From Shinella lacus (lineage in GTDB: Bacteria > Pseudomonadota > Alphaproteobacteria > Rhizobiales > Rhizobiaceae): DNA of 64,000 bases. The notes under the pieces were generated by a model. It saw only the letters and a list, made by a program, of their open reading frames with translations. It was not told the origin of the DNA and made no database searches. Every line of letters begins with the position of its first letter. The stretch's first letter is position 1. This document shows positions 35,458-49,844 of the stretch, in pieces. A program made the translations under genes and the position numbers. The stretch is taken from contig NZ_WHSB02000002.1 in assembly GCF_010994755.1 (NCBI RefSeq), positions 434,001 through 498,000 of the forward strand. Direction: 5' to 3'.

Positions 35458-36588
35458 TCAGAGCGGGGCGATATCGCCCCTCGCCCAGCCTTCCTGCGTC
35501 TCCGCCATGAAATCGGCGAAGCGGCCTTCATCGATTGCCTTGCGGATGCCGGCCATCAGGTCCTGGTAGTAGGCAAGATTGTTCCAGGTCAGAAGCATGC
35601 CGCCGAGCGATTCATTGGCGCGTACGAGATGGTGCAGGTAGGCGCGCGAATAGTCGCGGGCGGCCGGGCAGTTCGATTCCTCGTCGAGCGGGCGCATGTC
35701 TTCGGCATGGCGGGCGTTGCGCAGGTTGATGCGACCGCGGCGGGTGAAGGCCAGTCCGTGGCGGCCGGAGCGGGTCGGCATCACGCAATCGAACATGTCG
35801 ATGCCCCGGGCGACGGATTTCAGCATGTCGTCCGGCGTGCCGACGCCCATCAGGTAACGCGGCTTTTCGGTCGGCAGGTGCGGCACGGTCGTGTCGATCA
35901 TGTCGAGCATGACCTCCTGCGGCTCGCCCACCGCCAGGCCGCCGATGGCGTAGCCCTTGAGGCCGAGGCCGGACAACGCGTCCGCCGAGCGCACGCGCAG
36001 CTGGGGGATATCGCCGCCCTGCACGATGCCGAACATCGCCTTGCCGGGTTGGTCGCCGAAAGCCACCTTGCAGCGTTCGGCCCAGCGCAACGACATTTCC
36101 ATGGCGCGCTCGATTTCCTTGGGCGACGCGGGCAGCGCCACACATTCGTCGAGTTGCATCTGGATATCGCTGCCGAGCAGGCCCTGGATCTCGATCGATC
36201 GCTCGGGCGACATGTGGTGCAGCGCGCCGTCGACATGGCTCTTGAAGGTGACGCCCTGCTCGTCGAGCTTGCGCAGGCCCGAGAGCGACATGACCTGGAA
36301 GCCGCCGCTGTCGGTGAGGATCGGATATTGCCAGCGGATGAGTTCGTGCAGGCCGCCGAGCCGCGCGACGCGCTCGGCGCCGGGGCGCAGCATCAGGTGG
36401 TATGTGTTGCCGAGGATGATGTCGGCGCCGAGGTCGCGCACCTGGTCGAGATACATCGCCTTTACCGTGCCCGCCGTTCCGACGGGCATGAAGGCCGGCG
36501 TGCGGATGGTGCCGCGCGGCATGGAGACCTCGCCGCGCCGCGCCTTGCCGTCGGTGGCCAGCAGTTTGAACTCAAAGTTTTCGGTCAT
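35458..36588 (-). CDS. tgt: tRNA-guanine transglycosylase (queuosine synthesis)
   Basis: Tgt swaps guanine 34 of GUN-anticodon tRNAs for preQ1. The 376-residue product has the catalytic region [17 protein letters not shown] (about residue 90), the second Asp in [10 protein letters not shown] and the [16 protein letters not shown] segment (about 276-290). The zinc loop is unusual. Where the structurally known Zymomonas enzyme has Cys-x-Cys-x2-Cys, this one reads S-N-C-P-A-A before [10 protein letters not shown], so two of three Cys ligands are missing. The start overlaps the queA stop by four bases (ATGA). Confidence 0.94.
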   Translation of the reverse strand: MTENFEFKLLATDGKARRGEVSMPRGTIRTPAFMPVGTAGTVKAMYLDQVRDLGADIILGNTYHLMLRPGAERVARLGGLHELIRWQYPILTDSGGFQVMSLSGLRKLDEQGVTFKSHVDGALHHMSPERSIEIQGLLGSDIQMQLDECVALPASPKEIERAMEMSLRWAERCKVAFGDQPGKAMFGIVQGGDIPQLRVRSADALSGLGLKGYAIGGLAVGEPQEVMLDMIDTTVPHLPTEKPRYLMGVGTPDDMLKSVARGIDMFDCVMPTRSGRHGLAFTRRGRINLRNARHAEDMRPLDEESNCPAARDYSRAYLHHLVRANESLGGMLLTWNNLAYYQDLMAGIRKAIDEGRFADFMAETQEGWARGDIAPL

Positions 36589-37646
36589 CGGTCGTTCCGG
36601 AAAAGCAGGCTGGAGTCGCCGTAGGAATAGAAGCGGTAGCCGGTCGCGATCGCATGCGCATAGGCGCCGCGCATCGTCTCCAGGCCGGAAAAGGCGGAGA
36701 CGAGCATGAAAAGCGTCGACTTCGGCAGGTGGAAATTGGTCATCAGCATGTCGGCGGTGCGAAAGCGGTAGCCGGGCGTGATGAAGATGCCCGTGGCACC
36801 GGACCACGGCTTGATCGTGCCGTCCGCGTCCGCCGCACTTTCGAGGAGGCGCAGCGACGTCGTACCGACGGAGACGATGCGCCCGCCCCTCGCCCTGACA
36901 GCGTTGAGCGCGTCGGCCGTCTCTTGCGAAACGTATCCGATTTCCTCGTGCATGACGTGCTCGGTCGTATCGTCGGCCTTGACCGGCAGGAAGGTGCCGG
37001 CGCCGACATGCAGCGTCACGAAATGGCGCTCGACGCCGAGCGCGTCGAGCTTTTCGAAGAGCGCATCGGTGAAATGCAGGCCGGCAGTCGGAGCGGCGAC
37101 GGCGCCCTCCTCGCGGGCGTAGATCGTCTGATAGTCGCGCCGGTCCGCCTCGTCGTCCTCGCGCTTGGAGGCGATGTAGGGCGGCAGCGGGATATGGCCG
37201 ACGGTGGCAATGGCGCGGTCGAGTTCAGGGCCGGAGGCCTCGAAATGCAGGGTGATATCACCGCCCTCGCCCTTCGCCTCGACGATCGCCGCGAGACTGT
37301 CGCCGAATGTGATGCGGTCGCCCAGCTTGATGCGTTTTCCGGGCTTGGCAAAAGCCTTCCAGCGGTCGGCGGCGATGCGCATGTGCAGCGTCGCGGACAC
37401 TTTCTGGCCGCCAGCGCCCTCGCGGTGGCGAATGCCTTCGAGCTGTGCGGGAATGACGCGGGTGTCGTTGAAGACCAGCGCGTCGCCGGCCCGCAGCAAG
37501 GACGGCAGATCGCCGACGGTGCGGTCCTCGTAGGGGGCTTCGTTTGCCGGGCGCACGACGAGCAGCCGTGCGGCCTCGCGCGGGCTGACCGGGCGCAGTG
37601 CGATATTGTCTTCCGGCAGATCGAAATCGAAGAGGTCGACGCGCAT
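36585..37646 (-). CDS. queA: S-adenosylmethionine:tRNA ribosyltransferase-isomerase
   Basis: QueA transfers and rearranges the ribosyl group of SAM onto preQ1-tRNA to give epoxyqueuosine, the step after Tgt. The 353-residue product shows the family blocks [18 protein letters not shown] (start), [15 protein letters not shown] (about 66-80), APTAGLHFT (about 190), [13 protein letters not shown] and [16 protein letters not shown] near the end. It overlaps tgt by four bases and begins nine bases after the upstream membrane-protein gene stop, making a three-gene minus-strand unit. Confidence 0.96.
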   Translation of the reverse strand: MRVDLFDFDLPEDNIALRPVSPREAARLLVVRPANEAPYEDRTVGDLPSLLRAGDALVFNDTRVIPAQLEGIRHREGAGGQKVSATLHMRIAADRWKAFAKPGKRIKLGDRITFGDSLAAIVEAKGEGGDITLHFEASGPELDRAIATVGHIPLPPYIASKREDDEADRRDYQTIYAREEGAVAAPTAGLHFTDALFEKLDALGVERHFVTLHVGAGTFLPVKADDTTEHVMHEEIGYVSQETADALNAVRARGGRIVSVGTTSLRLLESAADADGTIKPWSGATGIFITPGYRFRTADMLMTNFHLPKSTLFMLVSAFSGLETMRGAYAHAIATGYRFYSYGDSSLLFRNDR

Positions 37647-37654
37647 GGCAGGCC

Positions 37655-38104
37655 TCAGTACAAGCGGATCATCAGCGCGCCGACGACCAAAAGCATGGCG
37701 CCGGCGATGCGGCCGACGGACAGTTCCCGAACCGCCATGCCGAGAAAGCCGATGCGGTCGAGCAGGATGCCGGCGAGAAGCTGGCCGGAGACAGCAAAAG
37801 CCATGACGGCAGCCGCGCCGATGCGCGGCGTCAGAAAGATCGCGGTCGTGACATAGACCGTGCCGAGCGCGCCACCGGCGACATAGAGCCAGAAGGCCGG
37901 GCCGCGCCAGTCCGGCGCCCGGCCCTCGAAGGACGATGTGGCCAGTACCACGATGGCAAGGATGAGCGCACCGGAGAGGAACGAGACGCACGCTGCCGCA
38001 ACCGGCATGCCGAGCCCGCGGCCGAGCAGCGCATTGATCGGAGCCTGGATAGCGATGCACGCGCCGGCCGCAATGCCGAGCAGCGCCCAGAGAAAAGCAG
38101 CCAT
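37655..38104 (-). CDS. YdcZ/DUF606-type small membrane transporter (DMT superfamily)
   Basis: The product is about 149 residues with five hydrophobic helices. It begins [27 protein letters not shown], the start that marks the DUF606/YdcZ family, and ends in a [19 protein letters not shown] helix. The family belongs to the drug/metabolite transporter superfamily; the substrate is unknown. I chose ATG 38104; an in-frame GTG at 38131 would add nine residues. It lies nine bases before queA and may be co-transcribed with it. Confidence 0.85.
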   Translation of the reverse strand: MAAFLWALLGIAAGACIAIQAPINALLGRGLGMPVAAACVSFLSGALILAIVVLATSSFEGRAPDWRGPAFWLYVAGGALGTVYVTTAIFLTPRIGAAAVMAFAVSGQLLAGILLDRIGFLGMAVRELSVGRIAGAMLLVVGALMIRLY

Positions 38105-38133
38105 GTCGGGTGTCTCTTGAAAAGCGCACAAAG

Positions 38134-38162
38134 AAAAACCGCGCCCGCCGGGGCGAGCGCGG
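38134..38162 (-). terminator. Terminator of ppiB
   Basis: On the minus strand CCGCGCTCGCC pairs with GGCGGGCGCGG (one mismatch) and is followed by TTTTT. It lies about 20 bases after the ppiB stop and before the YdcZ-type gene. Confidence 0.85.
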
Positions 38163-38182
38163 TCGAAATCGATCGTTGTCTA

Positions 38183-38698
38183 TCAGGCAGTCGCGTCGGC
38201 GGCAACCTTCATAGAGACGATGGTGTCGGGATCGCGCACGGGCTCGCCGCGCTTGATCTTGTCGATATTGTCCATGCCTTCGATGACCTGGCCCCAGACG
38301 GAATATTGCTTGTTGAGCCAGGGGGCATCCGTGAAGCAGATGAAGAACTGCGCGTTGGCGGAGTTCGGCATCTGGCTGCGGGCCATCGAGCACGTGCCGC
38401 GCACATGGTTCGTGTTGGAGAACTCGGCCTTCAGGTCCGGCTTTTCCGAGCCGCCCATGCCGGCGCGGGCCGGGTTGAAGTCCTTGCCGCCGGTCTTGCC
38501 GTACTGCACGTCGCCGGTCTGCGCCATGAAGTCCTCGATGACGCGGTGGAACACGACGCCGTCATAGGCGCCTTCGCGCGTCAGTTCCTTGATGCGCGCG
38601 ACATGTCCCGGAGCGAGATCCGGAAGAAGCTGGATGACCACCTTGCCCTTGGTGGTTTCCATGATGATGGTGTTTTCCGGATCCTTGATCTCGGCCAT
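38183..38698 (-). CDS. ppiB: Cytosolic cyclophilin-type peptidyl-prolyl isomerase
   Basis: The 171-residue cyclophilin has no signal peptide. Core motifs are [16 protein letters not shown] (residues 49-64), containing the catalytic FHR, then [18 protein letters not shown] and [14 protein letters not shown]. It speeds cis-trans isomerisation at prolines during folding in the cytosol. It sits beside the exported paralogue ppiA, with about 80 bases between, and the two arose by an old duplication. Confidence 0.93.
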   Translation of the reverse strand: MAEIKDPENTIIMETTKGKVVIQLLPDLAPGHVARIKELTREGAYDGVVFHRVIEDFMAQTGDVQYGKTGGKDFNPARAGMGGSEKPDLKAEFSNTNHVRGTCSMARSQMPNSANAQFFICFTDAPWLNKQYSVWGQVIEGMDNIDKIKRGEPVRDPDTIVSMKVAADATA

Positions 38699-38779
38699 GG
38701 TCTTTCTCCTTCAAAAGCGTGTTGCGCAAAAGTGTGAAGCGATTTTGCGATTACAACAGGCAGAAAATAAAAGGTGGGA

Positions 38780-39340
38780 TTATTTGCCGACCGTAACCTT
38801 GACCATGCGGTCAGGGTCGGTCACGGAACCGTTGTTGGCGTCGTCGCCGCGCTTGATCTTGTCGACGTTTTCCATGCCCGAGACCACCTTGCCGACGACC
38901 GTGTACTGGCCGTTCAGGAAGTCGCCCGGCGCGAACATGATGAAGAACTGCGAGTTGGCGGAGTTCGGGTCCTGCGACCGCGCCATGCCGACCGTGCCGC
39001 GCTCGAAGGGCACGTTGGAGAATTCCGCCGGCAGGTCCGCCTGGCTGGAGCCGCCCGTGCCGGCCGCCTGCGCCTGGTAGCCGTCGGCCAGATCGCCGTA
39101 CTGCACGTCGCCGGTCTGCGCCATGAAGCCTTCGATCACGCGGTGGAAGGCGACGTTGTCATATTCACCGGCGGCGGCCAGCGCCTTCATGCGCTCGACA
39201 TGCTTCGGCGCGACCTGCGAATTGAGTTCGATGACGACCGGGCCGTCCTTCAGCTGGATCGTGAGGAAATCGGCGGCCTGGGCAAGGGTGGCGCCTGCGA
39301 GGAAAAGGGCTCCTGCAAAGGCGAGACGAAGGATTTTCAT
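38780..39340 (-). CDS. ppiA: Exported cyclophilin-type peptidyl-prolyl isomerase
   Basis: The 186-residue product differs from its neighbour by an N-terminal signal peptide (cleavage near LAQAA, about residue 22). Motifs are VAFHRVIEGFMAQTGD, MARSQDPNSANSQFFIMF and VVSGMENVDKI. It should catalyse proline isomerisation in the periplasm. It follows coaD on the minus strand, with 33 bases between. Confidence 0.93.
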   Translation of the reverse strand: MKILRLAFAGALFLAGATLAQAADFLTIQLKDGPVVIELNSQVAPKHVERMKALAAAGEYDNVAFHRVIEGFMAQTGDVQYGDLADGYQAQAAGTGGSSQADLPAEFSNVPFERGTVGMARSQDPNSANSQFFIMFAPGDFLNGQYTVVGKVVSGMENVDKIKRGDDANNGSVTDPDRMVKVTVGK

Positions 39341-39373
39341 GATAGCTCCCTTGAGAGTTCAGGGTGATTGCGC

Positions 39374-39865
39374 TCAGCCCTTGCGGGCTTTCAGAGCCTG
39401 GAAGACGGGCACCGGCACGAAGGCACTGACATCGCCGCCCATGGCCGCGATCTGGCGGACCAATGTGGCGGTAATGGGCCGCGAGGCAACGCCCGCCGGC
39501 AGAAAGATCGTCTGCACGTCCGGCGCCATCTGGCGGTTCATGCCGGCCATCTGCATTTCGTAATCGAGATCCGTGCCGTCGCGCAGGCCCCGGATCAACA
39601 GGTGCGCACCGTGTGTGCGGGCCGCATCGACGACGAGGTTCGAGAAGGAAACGACGCTGACATCCCCTGCCCGCGCCGGCATCGCCTCGGTGATCGACTG
39701 GCGGATGAGGTCCGAGCGCTCCTCGAAGGAGAAGATCGGCGTCTTGCCGGGGTGGATGCCGATCGCGACGATGACCTTGGGCGCCACGTTCAGCGCCTGC
39801 ACCAGCACGTCGATATGGCCGTTCGTGATCGGATCGAAAGAGCCAGGGTAGAAGGCGACTGTCAT
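39374..39865 (-). CDS. coaD: Phosphopantetheine adenylyltransferase
   Basis: CoaD makes dephospho-CoA from ATP and phosphopantetheine. The 163-residue product has the nucleotidyl-transferase start [16 protein letters not shown] (with the T/HxGH motif) and the second motif [19 protein letters not shown] (about 88-106), and the usual length. It is the first gene of a coaD-ppiA-ppiB minus-strand run. Confidence 0.96.
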   Translation of the reverse strand: MTVAFYPGSFDPITNGHIDVLVQALNVAPKVIVAIGIHPGKTPIFSFEERSDLIRQSITEAMPARAGDVSVVSFSNLVVDAARTHGAHLLIRGLRDGTDLDYEMQMAGMNRQMAPDVQTIFLPAGVASRPITATLVRQIAAMGGDVSAFVPVPVFQALKARKG

Positions 39866-40023
39866 CGGCAGGGTCCCGTTTGCCGCCTTTTGTCATGGAC
39901 CGCCCGTTTTCGCAAGGGCGCAGCCCGTCGCATCCCGAACTGTCCCCCGCAAGAACGTGAACCCGTTATGAATGGCCCGTTCAAGACCATTTCAGGCAGA
40001 GCATGTCTAAATGACAGCATCGG

Positions 40024-40062
40024 GGTCTGGAACAAAGGTCGCGCTCGCGCATTCTCCAGACC
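40024..40062 (+). promoter_or_regulatory. Inverted repeat upstream of two mini-genes
   Basis: GGTCTGGA at 40024-40031 is matched by TCCAGACC at 40055-40062, with an inner GCGC-TC-GCGC. It lies about 50 bases before the first mini-gene. It could be an operator or a leader hairpin. Confidence 0.4.
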
Positions 40063-40113
40063 GAACACAGCGAAACAAGTAATGCGTTTCCTTAGGCTTG
40101 AAGGAACACAAAA

Positions 40114-40239
40114 ATGGCACTCGCTCTACTCTGCATGACGATGTTCATCGCGCTCACCGCAGCGACGATTCACGCGCTTCGCGAAGAGGATCGCCCGGCC
40201 GCCGATAAGCTCGCCGCTCGCGGCAAGTGGCTGCGCTGA
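40114..40239 (+). CDS. Mini-protein of 41 residues with one membrane helix
   Basis: The ATG at 40114 lies behind GAAGGA. The product starts with a single hydrophobic helix (ALALLCMTMFIALTAATIHAL) and ends in a charged tail rich in Arg, Lys and Asp. A second mini-gene of like design follows ten bases later, and both read into a shared strong terminator; this order supports true genes. It is probably an inner-membrane small protein. The function is unknown. Confidence 0.6.
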   Translation: MALALLCMTMFIALTAATIHALREEDRPAADKLAARGKWLR

Positions 40240-40248
40240 GGACCTGTG

Positions 40249-40395
40249 ATGGCTGCGCTCACAATCCTTTCCACCATCCTCATCGCCACCGTCTTCACCT
40301 TCGATTTCGCCCGCACCATCCATGAACTGAAAAGGGATCGTGCGGAAATGAAGGCGGTGAAGGTGAAAACAGAAGCAGGCGGCTTTGGCGTCTAG
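40249..40395 (+). CDS. Mini-protein of 48 residues with one membrane helix
   Basis: The ATG at 40249 follows GAGGA with a spacer of seven bases. The product has one hydrophobic helix (ALTILSTILIATVFTFDFA) and then a basic tail (residues 22-48, with LKRDRAEMKAVKVK). It has the same plan as the previous mini-protein and the two are probably co-transcribed; they may form a pair in the inner membrane. No known family is recognised. Confidence 0.6.
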   Translation: MAALTILSTILIATVFTFDFARTIHELKRDRAEMKAVKVKTEAGGFGV

Positions 40396-40499
40396 CACGC
40401 CCCCCTATGGCGCCCGCGCGTTCGACGCGCAAACGACGCCCTAGCACGTATGTCGCCGTAACGCGGGTGGCCTTCCCTCCGGGCCGCCCGCACCAAATG

Positions 40500-40537
40500 A
40501 AAAGCCGGACGGTCGTTCCCTGCCCGTCCGGCTTTTC
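40500..40537. terminator. Bidirectional terminator between the mini-genes and gyrA
   Basis: AAAAGCCGGACGG and CCGTCCGGCTTTT form a long stem with T-runs on both strands. It ends gyrA on the minus strand and the mini-gene unit on the plus strand. Confidence 0.92.
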
Positions 40538-40560
40538 CATTTCTACAAGGATGCGAGGAC

Positions 40561-43347
<2,787 letters not shown>

Positions 43348-43585
43348 TTTTGATCACGATCGTTGTTCAGAATCAGTCTTGTTTTATAGCCTACCGGCGC
43401 CTGCGGCGCCAATTTTGCAGAGGGTTTTGAACAGGCTTTTGCGAGGTAAATCCGGTAATTTGCGCATTTTCGTGGCATCACCGTCGCAAGGCTGCGACCA
43501 CCCTTCCCTTGCGGGCCGCCCTCACCTAACAATAGACCCACAAGGTCGGGAAAATCGGCCGCGAAACGGCGAGGGGAACGCCTTC

Positions 43586-44215
43586 ATGCTCACTGTCGAT
43601 CTTCTGGTCAATGCGATCACGACCCTACTCGTGACCATCGACCCGCCGGGTCTCGCGCCGATCTTTCTGGGGCTCACCGTTGGCATGACGCGGCCGCAGC
43701 GCAAGCAGGTGGCGCTGCGCGGCTCGCTCATCGCCTTCTGCATTCTCGCCGTCTTCGCGCTGACGGGTGCGGGCGTGCTGTCGCTGCTCGGCATCTCGAT
43801 CGGCGCCTTCCGCATCGCAGGCGGCCTGCTGCTCTTTTGGATCGCCTTCGAGATGATCTTCGAGCGCCGCAACGAGCGCAAGGAAAAGACCAGCGAAGTG
43901 GCGATCACCCGCGATCACATCCACAACATCGCCGTCTTCCCGCTGGCATTGCCGCTGATCGCCGGCCCCGGCGCCATTTCCGCGACGATCCTGCTCTCCG
44001 GCTCCTTCCCCTCCGCGCTCGAACGCACCGCGCTGATCGGCGTGCTGGCGCTCTGCCTCGTCATCCTCTTCCTGTCGCTCGTCATCGCTGAACGCATCGA
44101 CCGGTTCCTCGGCGCAACCGGCCGCGCGATCCTCACGCGCCTGCTCGGCGTGATCCTGGCGGCGCTGGCGGTGCAGTTCGTGGTGGACGGCGTGAAATCG
44201 GCCTTTGCCGGGTAA
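43586..44215 (+). CDS. MarC-family integral membrane protein
   Basis: The 209-residue protein has six membrane helices and the MarC family patterns TLLVTIDPPGLAPIFLGLT (about residues 13-31) and FPLALPLIAGPGAISATILL (about 118-137). The name comes from the mar locus, but the family has no proven role in drug resistance. ATG 43586 follows GAGGGG. It is divergent from gyrA. Confidence 0.92.
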   Translation: MLTVDLLVNAITTLLVTIDPPGLAPIFLGLTVGMTRPQRKQVALRGSLIAFCILAVFALTGAGVLSLLGISIGAFRIAGGLLLFWIAFEMIFERRNERKEKTSEVAITRDHIHNIAVFPLALPLIAGPGAISATILLSGSFPSALERTALIGVLALCLVILFLSLVIAERIDRFLGATGRAILTRLLGVILAALAVQFVVDGVKSAFAG

Positions 44216-44277
44216 AAGCCAGCCTGGCTCAAGCGTCGCTGCCTAGCGTTGCGGCAACTTGAACCAGGGCCCTCCAT

Positions 44278-46032
44278 ATGATTCCCGCACCCCATGTGAA
44301 TGCGTCTCCCATCACGATCGACCAACTGACCTCCAGAACGTTCACCTTCCGTGCGGAACCGAGGGGCGAGGAGATCAGCGACCGGTTCATCTTCCAGAAA
44401 AACGGCTTTATCGCCGGCTATAGCCATCCGAACGAATCCTTCTGGCGGCTGAACGGCGAGGCGGTGGAAATCGTCGACAAGCTCGGCAAGGCGACCTGCG
44501 TCATGCTTTCGGTGGCCGATGGCACCGGCCGGCTGGCCTTCTCCGGCAATTTCCTCAATCCGAATGGGGATTATGCCAAGACCGAGATCCTTCACACGCT
44601 GGAGGAAAACGCCTCAGACCTCCACGCGCACATCCAGAGCTTCGACCTTTTCGATACGCTGGTCGCGCGCCGCTGCAACGATCCCCTGCAAGTCTTCCGC
44701 GCCGTCGAGGCGAAATGCGGCATTGCCGGTTTTGCGACACGGCGCCATGCGGTCGAGATGGCCATGTTCGGCCGCCGCACCTACGGCCTGGACGACATCT
44801 ATTCCGCCCTCATCGCCGAAGCGACGCTGACGGAGGCGCAGGCCGAAAGCACGCGCCTGCTGGAGCTCGAAGAAGAATGGGACATGCTCTTCCCGATCCA
44901 GGAAGTCGTCGCGCGCGTCGATGCCCACGACATCATCATCTCCGACATGTACCTGCCCTACGCCTTCGTCAGCCGCATCCTCAAGGAGAAATGCGGCCTG
45001 GACAACAAGCTCTACCTCAGCAACTACGGCAAGCACCACCGCGTCATCTGGCCGAGCATCCTTGCGGAACATACGATCCGCACGCATTTCGGCGACAACA
45101 TCCACGCGGATATCGTCGGCGCCGCCGCCGCCGGCATCAACCCGACGCTGGTCAGCATTTCGAAATGGGACCGCACGGAAGAGATTCTGCACAGCGCGGG
45201 CCTCGCGCCCTACGCCCATGCGCTGCGGGAAACGCGGCTCAAGACCTTCCATCGCGATCCCGCCATCCACAACGTGCTGAAGGCACAGGCGGCGGTCAAC
45301 ATTCCGCTCATGGTCGTCGGCGCCTTCTGGGCGCTGCATTGCGCTGAGCGTTTCGGCGCGGACAAGATCCTGGCAGCGTCGCGCGATTGCAACCTGTGGC
45401 ACCAGATGCTGGCCTCCACCCATTTCGCCCGCGCCGGCATGCCGCCGGTTTCCTATTTCCAGGTGTCGCGCACGCTCTGCTACGACAAGTCGACCGAATA
45501 CGAGGCCTATCTGCGTGGCCGGCTCGGTGCGCGGACCCTGCTGATCGACGTCGTGGGAACCGGCAATTCGCTGACCCATCTCATCGATCGCCTGGAGCTT
45601 CAGGACAGGCTGCGGCCCAGCATCCTGGTGACCGACCCGACCGTTTCGCCGGACGAAACCAAATACGACACCCTGGTGCGACGGGATTTCTTCCAGTACC
45701 GCGTGTTCCTGGAGGGCCTGAACGCCTCGCTCGACGGCTCGGCCGTCGCCGCGCATGCCGAGAACGGCTCGGTCACGATCACCGCCCAGCCGAACGAATT
45801 CGACGTGGACATGCACCAGGCGATCATCGCGTCGCGCGCCGTCTTCGAGCAGTTCCTGGTGAGCCTGGAGCGCTTCACGCCGCCGCGCGAAAAGCCGGCG
45901 CCTGGCATGCTGCAAGCGGCAGCGGAAGCCCTGATCGAACTCCTGCCGGCCCACGCCCCGAAGCTGCAGACGATCCATCGCGAGCAGCTCAGCAATCTCG
46001 CGCGGGGAAGCCTGCGCAACGTCGCAAGCTAA
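44278..46032 (+). CDS. HAD-superfamily hydrolase fused to a phosphoribosyltransferase-like domain
   Basis: The 584-residue protein has three parts. Residues 1-110 are a beta-rich region of unknown type (with GYSHPNESFWRLNG). Residues 118-290 form a HAD domain: FDLFDTLVARR (Asp123 and Asp126), DIIISDMYLP and DIVGAAAAGINPTLV. Residues 340-450 include SRDCNLWHQ and then LLIDVVGTGNSLTHLIDRL, which looks like the PRPP-binding loop of phosphoribosyltransferases. The whole resembles predicted HAD hydrolases (COG5610 type) found near surface-polysaccharide genes. No reaction can be assigned. It stands alone here between marC and ssb. Confidence 0.7.
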   Translation: MIPAPHVNASPITIDQLTSRTFTFRAEPRGEEISDRFIFQKNGFIAGYSHPNESFWRLNGEAVEIVDKLGKATCVMLSVADGTGRLAFSGNFLNPNGDYAKTEILHTLEENASDLHAHIQSFDLFDTLVARRCNDPLQVFRAVEAKCGIAGFATRRHAVEMAMFGRRTYGLDDIYSALIAEATLTEAQAESTRLLELEEEWDMLFPIQEVVARVDAHDIIISDMYLPYAFVSRILKEKCGLDNKLYLSNYGKHHRVIWPSILAEHTIRTHFGDNIHADIVGAAAAGINPTLVSISKWDRTEEILHSAGLAPYAHALRETRLKTFHRDPAIHNVLKAQAAVNIPLMVVGAFWALHCAERFGADKILAASRDCNLWHQMLASTHFARAGMPPVSYFQVSRTLCYDKSTEYEAYLRGRLGARTLLIDVVGTGNSLTHLIDRLELQDRLRPSILVTDPTVSPDETKYDTLVRRDFFQYRVFLEGLNASLDGSAVAAHAENGSVTITAQPNEFDVDMHQAIIASRAVFEQFLVSLERFTPPREKPAPGMLQAAAEALIELLPAHAPKLQTIHREQLSNLARGSLRNVAS

Positions 46033-46075
46033 AAAACGCGGACGGCGGCTTTGGGTCTGCCCCAGAGCCGCCGTC
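46033..46075 (-). terminator. Terminator of ssb
   Basis: GACGGCGGCT and AGCCGCCGTC pair; on the minus strand the hairpin is followed, after four bases, by six T. It may also slow plus-strand transcription from the HAD gene. Confidence 0.75.
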
Positions 46076-46111
46076 ATCATCTATCCGGTGTTCTTGGAAC
46101 AGCCAGCATTC

Positions 46112-46636
46112 TCAGAACGGAATGTCGTCGTCCATGTCGCGCGAGAGCGGCGAACCGCTCGAACGGTTGCCGCCGGAGGCGCCGCTGCCACTGCCGCCGC
46201 CCGAAGAGGGGCGCGAACCGTAGTCGTCGTAGCTCTGCGCGCCGCCGAAGTCGCTGCCGCCCCGGCTCGCGCCGCCGCCTTCACCGCGGCCGTCCAGCAT
46301 GGTCAGCGTCGAGTTGAAGCCCTGCAGCACGATTTCCGTCGAATAGCGGTCGTTGCCGGTCTGGTCCTGCCACTTGCGGGTTTGCAGCGCGCCCTCGATA
46401 TAGAGCTTGGCGCCCTTCTTCACATATTGTTCGATGACCTTGCAGAGAGGTTCGCTGAAGACGACGACCGTGTGCCATTCCGTCTTCTCGCGGCGCTCGC
46501 CGCTGTTGCGGTCTTTCCAGGATTCGGAGGTGGCGATGCGCAGGTTGGCGATCGGCCGACCGTCCTGCGTGCGCCGGATTTCCGGGTCCGCCCCGACGTT
46601 CCCGATCAAGATCACCTTGTTGACGCTTCCAGCCAT
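46112..46636 (-). CDS. ssb: Single-stranded DNA-binding protein
   Basis: The 174-residue SSB has an N-terminal OB-fold: VNKVILIGNVGADPEIRRTQDGR (with a conserved GxDPE turn), then WHTVVVFSEPLCKVIEQYVKKG. A Gly/Ser-rich spacer (about 115-165) leads to the acidic tip DMDDDIPF, which recruits partner proteins. It is divergent from uvrA, with an SOS box in between, the same arrangement as in E. coli. Confidence 0.97.
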   Translation of the reverse strand: MAGSVNKVILIGNVGADPEIRRTQDGRPIANLRIATSESWKDRNSGERREKTEWHTVVVFSEPLCKVIEQYVKKGAKLYIEGALQTRKWQDQTGNDRYSTEIVLQGFNSTLTMLDGRGEGGGASRGGSDFGGAQSYDDYGSRPSSGGGSGSGASGGNRSSGSPLSRDMDDDIPF

Positions 46637-46768
46637 ACCCGTCTTTCCCGTTTCGCTCCGGGCCTCGGCCCGACATCACTTCACACCATGAATGCGGCAT
46701 CTTACCGGCTGTCGTCTGCCAGCGCCGCCCCGCATAAGTGGTAATCCACAGATCAATTGCGAATTTTT

Positions 46769-46783
46769 GTTCTTTTTTTGTTC
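46769..46783. promoter_or_regulatory. LexA operator (SOS box), GTTC-N7-GTTC
   Basis: GTTC at 46769-46772 and GTTC at 46780-46783 are seven bases apart, exactly the alphaproteobacterial LexA consensus. It sits in the ssb-uvrA divergent spacer and should repress uvrA, and perhaps ssb, until DNA damage. Confidence 0.85.
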
Positions 46784-46860
46784 TAATAATTCCCTACACT
46801 CTTGTCAACCGAATCGGAAACGGGCACGGAATCTTCTGATCGCGCATGGACAGGCCCAAA

Positions 46861-46889
46861 CCTATCCCTACATAGGGGCCAACCCCTAT
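46861..46889 (+). promoter_or_regulatory. Overlapping hairpins in the uvrA leader
   Basis: ATAGGGG (46872-46878) pairs with CCCCTAT (46883-46889) around CCAA. The same ATAGG can instead pair with CCTAT at 46861-46865. The two folds exclude each other and lie 33 bases before uvrA. Confidence 0.45.
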
Positions 46890-46922
46890 TAGAACGCGCA
46901 ACGACTTCTGACGCTGGATACC

Positions 46923-49841
<2,919 letters not shown>

Positions 49842-49844
49842 CGG

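Noticed and set aside
37647..38393. Apparent N-terminal extension of queA
   Set aside because: It overlaps the YdcZ-type gene in another frame on the same strand; the conserved QueA start is at 37646.
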